Assembly (NCBI GenBank): GCA_900618065.1
Contig: UYIL01000003.1
Coordinates: 2,108,001 to 2,172,000, forward strand
Reading direction: 5' to 3'
Length of the DNA: 64,000 nucleotides
Origin: Streptococcus thermophilus
Lineage (GTDB): Bacteria > Actinomycetota > Actinomycetes > Mycobacteriales > Mycobacteriaceae
Shown here: piece after piece, positions 59,337-64,000 of the stretch
Layout: each line of letters opens with the position of its first letter
Numbering within the stretch: position 1 is the first letter of the stretch
Made by a program: the position numbers and the translations under genes
Notes under the pieces: generated by a model
What the model saw: only the letters and a program-made list of their open reading frames with translations
Told to the model about the DNA's origin: nothing
Databases searched by the model: none

Positions 59337-59361
59337 AACCCCGCGTACGTGACGCGGGGTT
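59337..59361 (-). terminator. Terminator of the tRNA cluster
   Basis: Nine-pair stem 'AACCCCGCG' / 'CGCGGGGTT' followed on the minus strand by TTTTCGCG, five bases past tRNA-Phe. Confidence 0.8.
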
Positions 59362-59366
59362 GAACG

Positions 59367-59439
59367 TGGCCAGAGCCAGGATCGAACTGGCGACCCCACA
59401 CTTTTCAGGCGTGTGCTCTACCAACTGAGCTATCTGGCC
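59367..59439 (-). tRNA. tRNA-Phe (GAA)
   Basis: Acceptor 'GGCCAGA', anticodon loop 'CTGAAAA' (GAA), T loop 'TTCGATC', discriminator A. Last gene of the Glu-Asp-Asp-Phe cluster. Confidence 0.95.
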
Positions 59440-59465
59440 GGAACCGCTGAAACTAAGCAGTTCAG

Positions 59466-59539
59466 CGACCCTGACGGGACTTGAACCCGCGACCTCCGCC
59501 GTGACAGGGCGGCGCGCTAACCAACTGCGCCACAGGGCC
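59466..59539 (-). tRNA. tRNA-Asp (GTC), copy 2
   Basis: Acceptor 'GGCCCTG', anticodon loop 'CTGTCAC' (GTC), T loop 'TTCAAGT', discriminator G. Identical to the copy at 59638-59711. Confidence 0.95.
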
Positions 59540-59637
59540 ATATTTTCTTGTTATTTGTGCCGGTCGAAGCGGCAAAACCGTTTCTAGCACGAGTGGTAAC
59601 TCTACACATCGACATCGACGCCGAGCAAATCACTCAG

Positions 59638-59711
59638 CGACCCTGACGGGACTTGAACCCGCGACCTCCGCCGTGACAGGGCGGCGCGCTAACCAACTGC
59701 GCCACAGGGCC
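59638..59711 (-). tRNA. tRNA-Asp (GTC), copy 1
   Basis: Same 74-nt sequence as the copy at 59466-59539; separated from it by 98 bases of unrelated sequence. Confidence 0.95.
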
Positions 59712-59715
59712 TTCG

Positions 59716-59788
59716 TACCCCCAACGGGATTCGAACCCGTGTTGCCGCCGTGAAAGGGCGGAGTCCTAGGCCACTAGACGATGGGGGC
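59716..59788 (-). tRNA. tRNA-Glu (TTC)
   Basis: Acceptor 'GCCCCCA', anticodon loop 'CTTTCAC' (TTC), T loop 'TTCGAAT', discriminator A. First gene of the cluster, four bases before tRNA-Asp copy 1. Confidence 0.95.
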
Positions 59789-59881
59789 AAAGCCGTATTG
59801 ACTTGTTCGCCGTCCGCTGGACAGCTTGCCTATCATAAACCGGCCCGTCAACCCCCTCCAAATGCACAGGTGGCCCGGTAT

Positions 59882-60598
59882 TTATGCGGCGAGAGTGGCA
59901 CTCAAGACGGAAACCACCATGGCGAGGATCATGGTGTTGAACAAGAACGCAAACGTTGTGTTCACCCGAATTTCCCGCCAGGCCAGGCGGCTAAGCGGCT
60001 CGGCCGGCATGCTGGCGCCCATGGTGGAGGTCATCAGAGCGAGGCTGAGGTAGTCCTCCAATACCGGCTGGTCTGTGTGACCAAAGCGGAAGAGCGGCTC
60101 CTCCCCTTCCGCCCGGTAGGCGTAGTCCAGCTCAAGGAACTCGGCCGCGAAGCACACGACCATGAAGATCCACGACCCGGCCACCGCCACACCACCGAAG
60201 GCGAGCCAGCGCCAGTCGTCCCGAAAGAACTCGATGCGGCTGAGCACGATGGCTACGCCCATTGCGACGAAAGCTCCGATACTGGCTAAGTTGGCAGCGC
60301 CCTTGATACCAAACCACGAGACCCAGTTTCTCGCAGCGGAGACGCGCTCGGCCACGGCATAGCGTTCGAGCTCGGGCGGTGTCAGTCTGCTCAGCTGCTT
60401 CATCGTCCAGACGCAAAAGAAGGCGACATAAAGGACCCAGTAGAGCAGGTAGAAGATGATCAGCAGGATTCCAACGCCCTGCCCGAGCACGTGCCGCGGC
60501 GCGAAGAATCAGCTCCCCACCGCGATGACACAGGCCGTGACAGTAGACACCGCGTACCGGGTGACCTCGGAGTGGGTCCTGGATTTGGCGCTGGCCAT
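59882..60598 (-). pseudogene. DUF1345 membrane protein with in-frame stop
   Basis: ATG at 60598 opens a frame reading 'MASAKSRTHSEVTRYAVSTV...' that meets a TGA at 60509-60511 (codon 30) and then continues in the same frame as 'FFAPRHVLGQGVGILLIIFY...' to 59882 with about 208 more residues. Both parts read as one DUF1345-like protein with several helices; the body keeps 'EDYLSLALMTSTMG' typical of the family. A Trp (TGG) to TGA change would explain it. The remaining frame could restart at the GTG at 60490, losing the first helix. The ATG directly follows the yccF stop (TAGATG), so the gene was coupled to it. Confidence 0.7.
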
Positions 60599-61015
60599 CT
60601 AGCGCGCCACCGGCACCATGCGGGACCGGCTGTCGCGGGAGTCCACGACGGTCTTGCCGAAGGGGAAGCAGGTGACCGGGATGAGCTTCAGGTTCGCCCA
60701 CGCCAACGGCAACCCGATGATTGTGATCGCCTGGGCCAGAGCAGTGGCAATGTGCCCGAGGGCCAGCCACAGGCCAGCAACGATGAACCAGATGATGTTG
60801 CCGATCAGACTGAAGCCCCCGCCTTGGCCGGTGTCAACAACTTCGCGGCCAAACGGCCAGAGCACGTACCCGGCGATACGGAAGGACGCCAGACCGAACG
60901 GGATGGTCACGATGAGCAGACAGGCCAACACGCCGGCGAGAACGTAGCCAAGGAACAACCAGATACCGGCGGTGATCAGCCAAATGATGTTGAGGATCAG
61001 TCGAAGGAGAGCCAT
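60599..61015 (-). CDS. YccF-domain membrane protein
   Basis: 138 residues with two YccF repeats, each with 'NIIWFIVAGLWLALGH' and 'IPFGLASFRIAGYVLWPFG'-like wording. Four predicted helices. The family role is unknown. ATG at 61015 gives the conserved start 'MALLRLILNIIW'. The stop abuts the DUF1345 start. Confidence 0.88.
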   Translation of the reverse strand: MALLRLILNIIWLITAGIWLFLGYVLAGVLACLLIVTIPFGLASFRIAGYVLWPFGREVVDTGQGGGFSLIGNIIWFIVAGLWLALGHIATALAQAITIIGLPLAWANLKLIPVTCFPFGKTVVDSRDSRSRMVPVAR

Positions 61016-61099
61016 ACCCGTCACTTTAGCGAGCAAAAGCGAGCTACAGGTCGTGCTTTACGGAGACGAGGTTGAGCATGACCTGCGGCAGCTTTGAAA

Positions 61100-61876
61100 C
61101 TAGGCGAGCAAAAGCAAGCTCACCGCCATCACAGCCATGCCGGCGACGAAACCGTAGATCGCGGTGTGGTGCCGGCCGGTCTCAATGGCGGTGGGCAGCA
61201 GCTTGTCGATGCTCACAAACACCATTACTCCCGCGATTGCCGCGAACACGACACCGAGCGCCTCTGGACCCATGAACGGCCGCAGAAGCAGGTAGCCCAC
61301 CACCGCGCCGAGTGGCTCAGCCAGGCCCGACAGCGTCGCCCACCACGCGGCGCTCCATTTAGAGCCAGTGGCTTCACGCATGGGCACCGCCACCGCGATG
61401 CCTTCGGGAATGTTGTGGATCCCAATGGCCACCGCGATGGGCAGCGCGAACGCCGGATCCTGCAACGCGACAAAGAAGGTGGCGAAGCCTTCGGGGAAGT
61501 TGTGGATCGCGATTGCCAGCGCCGTCATCACCCCCACCCGGCGCATCCGGCCGGCGGCGCGCACGTCCGGCCCCTCATGCGGGTTGATCTCTTCCGGTAC
61601 AAACCGGTCAATGACAGCGATGAGCGCAATACCGGCGAAGAAAGCGACTGCGGCCCACACGTCGGGGCGGCTACGTCCCGCCTCGCTGAGCCCGTCCACC
61701 CCTTCCGGGAGCAGTTCCACCAGGGAGACGAACACCATAACCCCGGCGGACAAACCGAGAGCTCCCGCCAAGAAGCGCTGGCTGGGAGTGTTCTTGAGGG
61801 CGACGATGAGGCCACCGAGGCCCGTCGATAAGCCTGCGAACAAGCTGAATCCGAAAGCAACGGCGAGCTCTGCCAT
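61100..61876 (-). CDS. ZIP-family metal transporter (ZupT-like)
   Basis: 258 residues, eight helices. The metal path motifs 'HNFPEG' (helix 4) and 'HNIPEG' (helix 5) are complete, as in ZupT, which imports zinc and other divalent metals. Uptake of zinc, manganese or iron is expected but the ion is not certain. Divergent from the maltokinase-cap-like gene with only 23 bases between the starts. Confidence 0.92.
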   Translation of the reverse strand: MAELAVAFGFSLFAGLSTGLGGLIVALKNTPSQRFLAGALGLSAGVMVFVSLVELLPEGVDGLSEAGRSRPDVWAAVAFFAGIALIAVIDRFVPEEINPHEGPDVRAAGRMRRVGVMTALAIAIHNFPEGFATFFVALQDPAFALPIAVAIGIHNIPEGIAVAVPMREATGSKWSAAWWATLSGLAEPLGAVVGYLLLRPFMGPEALGVVFAAIAGVMVFVSIDKLLPTAIETGRHHTAIYGFVAGMAVMAVSLLLLA

Positions 61877-61899
61877 GCGAAAAGCCTACAGTAGGGATT

Positions 61900-62484
61900 A
61901 TGGCTACCGCGAACATCTACAGCGACGCAGAACTCCACCCCACCAAAGACGAATTCGCCAACCAATTCTCGAGGATCACCCAGGTCGACGGCTCCTACCG
62001 CGCGTACGACCGCGACGACAAAGTCGGCATCGAGGTGCTCGTCGGCCCTGACAACGAGGGCAACCTCACGCAGTGCGGCTTCAGCTACCGCGAGGAAGAC
62101 ATGGCGCTTGACGACGAGCTGACGCCCCTTACCCACTCCGTCCTCGGCCGCCGCTCCGTGGCCCACCTGACAGCAGACCCTGTCGCAGTGCGGGAATTCG
62201 CGCAGGTGATCCTGACCGGCGACAACGGTGCAGACTTCTCTGAGACCTCGCCGATCTTCGCCGTCCGCGGCACGGGCAGTGCGGATGTCACAGTCGATAA
62301 CGTGGTCGTTGAGAACCACGACATGCTCAACTCTGTGGGCACTCTCACCGTCGACGGCGAGGAAAAGCGCTACCAGCTGCGGATCCAGCGCCTCATCCGT
62401 GAGATCCCGCAGGCCGAGGAAGGCGACCTCGCGCTCGTGCGTGACGACGGTGCGATCCTCATGAACCTCGGCGTCTGGGACTAG
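61900..62484 (+). CDS. Maltokinase N-terminal-cap-like protein
   Basis: 194 residues. 'IYSDAELHPTKDEFANQF' and 'GSYRAYDRDDKVGIEVLVG' resemble the N-terminal cap of actinobacterial maltokinases, here as a stand-alone protein; such free caps are known in corynebacteria, without a proven role. The ATG at 61900 is preceded by 'TACAGT' seven bases upstream, so the mRNA is probably leaderless. Convergent with the acyl-CoA ligase gene. Confidence 0.6.
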   Translation: MATANIYSDAELHPTKDEFANQFSRITQVDGSYRAYDRDDKVGIEVLVGPDNEGNLTQCGFSYREEDMALDDELTPLTHSVLGRRSVAHLTADPVAVREFAQVILTGDNGADFSETSPIFAVRGTGSADVTVDNVVVENHDMLNSVGTLTVDGEEKRYQLRIQRLIREIPQAEEGDLALVRDDGAILMNLGVWD

Positions 62485-62489
62485 CGCGA

Positions 62490-64000
62490 CTATTCGCCGT
62501 CGATGCGGGCGAGGAGCGCGTCACGCACCTCGCGGCGGCGGATCTTGCCTAGCTGATCTTTCGGCAGATCCTCAAAGTGGTAGAAGGTGCGCGGCACCTT
62601 GTACCTGGTGAGGTTCTCCCGAGCGAAGTCCTTCAGGCCGTCCGGGTCGAGCTTCGTGCCCTCCGCCAGCACCACGCACGCGACGACGTCTTCGGAACCG
62701 TCCGTGCGGGGACGGCCGACCACGGTGGCCTCGTCGATGTCCGGGTGCTTACGCAATGTCTCTTCCACCTCCGCCGGGTAGACATTGAACCCGCCGGTGA
62801 TGATCAGCTCCTTGATGCGGCTGACCAGTTTGATGAAGCCGTCTTCATCCATCACTCCCATGTCGCCGGTGCGGAACCAGCCGTCGTGGAAGACTGTGGC
62901 TGACGCCTCATCGTTGTTCAGGTACCCGCCGAAGACCTGCGGCCCCTTGGCCAGAATCTCGCCGGCCTCACCGAAGGGCATTTCCTCGTCGAGGTTATCC
63001 GGGTTGGCAATGCGGATCTCCGTGTCCGGGAACGGGATGCCTATGTACCCCGGTCGGCGATCATCCGTCGGCGGGTTACCGATGAGAATCGGCGACGTCT
63101 CCGTCAGCCCGTAGCCTTCGACGAGCCGGCCGCCGGTCGCCTTTTCCCAGCCCTCGATGACCTCCGCCGGCAGCGACGACGCGCCAGAGAAGCCCGTCTG
63201 TACTGCGGACATGTCCGCGCCTTCTTCCTCAGCCGTCGAGACAATGCGCTCAAACACGGTGGGCACCCCCGGCACGAACGTCGGCGGGTTCTTTTTCTTC
63301 ATCGCGCCCATGATCAGGTCCATCGTCGGGGCAGGCAGCAAGATCAGTTCGCTGCCGATGAGGAACGTCAGCGTCAACGAGAACGTCAGACCGTAGGCGT
63401 GGAAGAACGGCAGCGTGGCCAGCATGCGCTGGCCGGGTTCCTGCAGCTCCTTGACCCATGCGCGCCCCTGGATCGGGTTGGCCTGCAAGTTGCGGTGCGT
63501 CAGCGGCGCACCTTTGGGGCTTCCGGTGGTGCCGGAGGTGTAGAGGATGAGGGCGGGGTCGTCGCTAAGCATGCGCGGCGTGTCGATCGCGCGGGGTTCG
63601 CCGAGGAACCTCTCCCACGGCAGCGTGTCCTTCGCCTGCGCTGTCAGCGACGCGCGCGCTGCCTTGAGCTTTCCGACGGGCACCCGCAACGCCACCCGCT
63701 GCACCAGGGGCATCGCCTTTGTCATGTCCACGCTGACGATCGTCTCCAGCGGGGTGTCTTTCGCGAGTTTCTTCGCCGTGTCGGCGGCCTTATCCCAGAC
63801 CACAGCGACCTTGGCACCGTGATCGTTGAACTGGGGGCGCAGCTCATTCGCCGTGTAGAGCGGGTTGTGCTCCACCACGACCGCGCCGAGCTTCTGTACG
63901 GCGAAAAATGCCACGACGTGCTGTGGGCAGTTCGGCAGCATGATGGCCACGCGGTCGCCCTGTGCCACCCCGACCTTGCGCAACCCGTCTGCAGCACGGC
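62490..64000 (-). CDS. Long-chain fatty acid-CoA ligase (5' end outside window)
   Basis: AMP-forming ligase (FadD type), more than 500 residues in view and open past the right edge; the in-window N-terminal part reads 'RAADGLRKVGVAQGDRVAI'. Motifs: P-loop 'LYTSGTTGSPKGAP', 'YGLTETSP', 'GWFRTGDMG' and C-terminal 'ITGGFNVYPAEVEE', ending in the catalytic-Lys region 'KDQLGKIRRREVRD'. Activates fatty acids for degradation or lipid synthesis. The start is not in the window. Confidence 0.94.
   Translation of the reverse strand, partial: RAADGLRKVGVAQGDRVAIMLPNCPQHVVAFFAVQKLGAVVVEHNPLYTANELRPQFNDHGAKVAVVWDKAADTAKKLAKDTPLETIVSVDMTKAMPLVQRVALRVPVGKLKAARASLTAQAKDTLPWERFLGEPRAIDTPRMLSDDPALILYTSGTTGSPKGAPLTHRNLQANPIQGRAWVKELQEPGQRMLATLPFFHAYGLTFSLTLTFLIGSELILLPAPTMDLIMGAMKKKNPPTFVPGVPTVFERIVSTAEEEGADMSAVQTGFSGASSLPAEVIEGWEKATGGRLVEGYGLTETSPILIGNPPTDDRRPGYIGIPFPDTEIRIANPDNLDEEMPFGEAGEILAKGPQVFGGYLNNDEASATVFHDGWFRTGDMGVMDEDGFIKLVSRIKELIITGGFNVYPAEVEETLRKHPDIDEATVVGRPRTDGSEDVVACVVLAEGTKLDPDGLKDFARENLTRYKVPRTFYHFEDLPKDQLGKIRRREVRDALLARIDGE

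Noticed and set aside
61037..61099. Short minus-strand frame ending 'LPQVMLNLVSVKHDL'
   Set aside because: It looks like a protein C-terminus, but there is no start or upstream body because the ZIP gene occupies the DNA before it. Too short to call as a gene or remnant.

Overview
The window is a 64 kb piece of an actinobacterial chromosome, almost certainly Corynebacterium. The grounds are high-GC codon use, many leaderless genes, and a gene order that recalls the C. glutamicum block clpS-pncB-dinG-serB-ctaD-nrdF-nrdEIH-rpmJ-nadE-pgm-murA-ramA-cysK-cysE. That synteny is from memory, not from a search. The class Ib ribonucleotide reductase, an aa3-type CtaD, RamA and a McbR-type box before cysK all fit the genus.

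Layout. (1) 1-6012 is accessory DNA. It holds the 3' part of an IS481-like transposase gene with its right-end repeats, a tyrosine recombinase gene, a divergent TDT transporter/LysR pair, a small orphan ORF and a gene remnant. It ends in the detached 3' half of a tRNA-His gene, which looks like the attachment scar of an island whose other end lies left of the window. (2) 6013-23473 is core: L,D-transpeptidase, tRNA-Lys, LOG-family protein, pncA, bcp, tRNA-Leu, small membrane proteins, murI-MBL-rph-rdgB, MarR, rhomboid, P1 peptidase, DUF2017, clpS, pncB, dinG, a PTH2 protein and serB. (3) 23552-32900 carries ctaD, nrdF, nrdHIE under tandem NrdR-like boxes, a zinc-ligand-free rpmJ, a sugar transporter and nadE. 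(4) 32919-42044 is mixed. It has a VapBC-like toxin-antitoxin pair, a five-gene unit joining an iron-type ABC importer to DNA- and protein-repair genes, two tRNA-Ala genes, a MauE/DsbA-like redox pair and an isolated, AT-richer AAA ATPase gene. (5) 42248-48638 has pgm, a crcB pair, a FtsX/MacB-type ABC exporter and a small secreted protein. (6) 48809-54228 is a full rRNA operon (16S-23S-5S on the minus strand, no spacer tRNA). (7) 54866-64000 has murA, ramA, cysK, cysE, a tRNA cluster (Glu-Asp-Asp-Phe), a DUF1345 gene broken by an in-frame stop, YccF, a ZIP transporter, a maltokinase-cap-like protein and a truncated acyl-CoA ligase.

The genes group into a few functions. NAD supply is covered by pncA, pncB and nadE, and dNTP supply by nrdHIE plus nrdF under NrdR-like control. 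Envelope building is served by murI, murA, the L,D-transpeptidase and pgm. Sulfur and serine metabolism is served by serB, cysE and cysK. Damage control is served by bcp, rdgB, ogt, a fructosamine kinase-like protein and dinG. I see no CRISPR array, no large biosynthetic cluster and no clear new defence system. The most unusual items are the tRNA-His island scar, the isolated AAA ATPase, the broken DUF1345 gene and the importer/repair operon.
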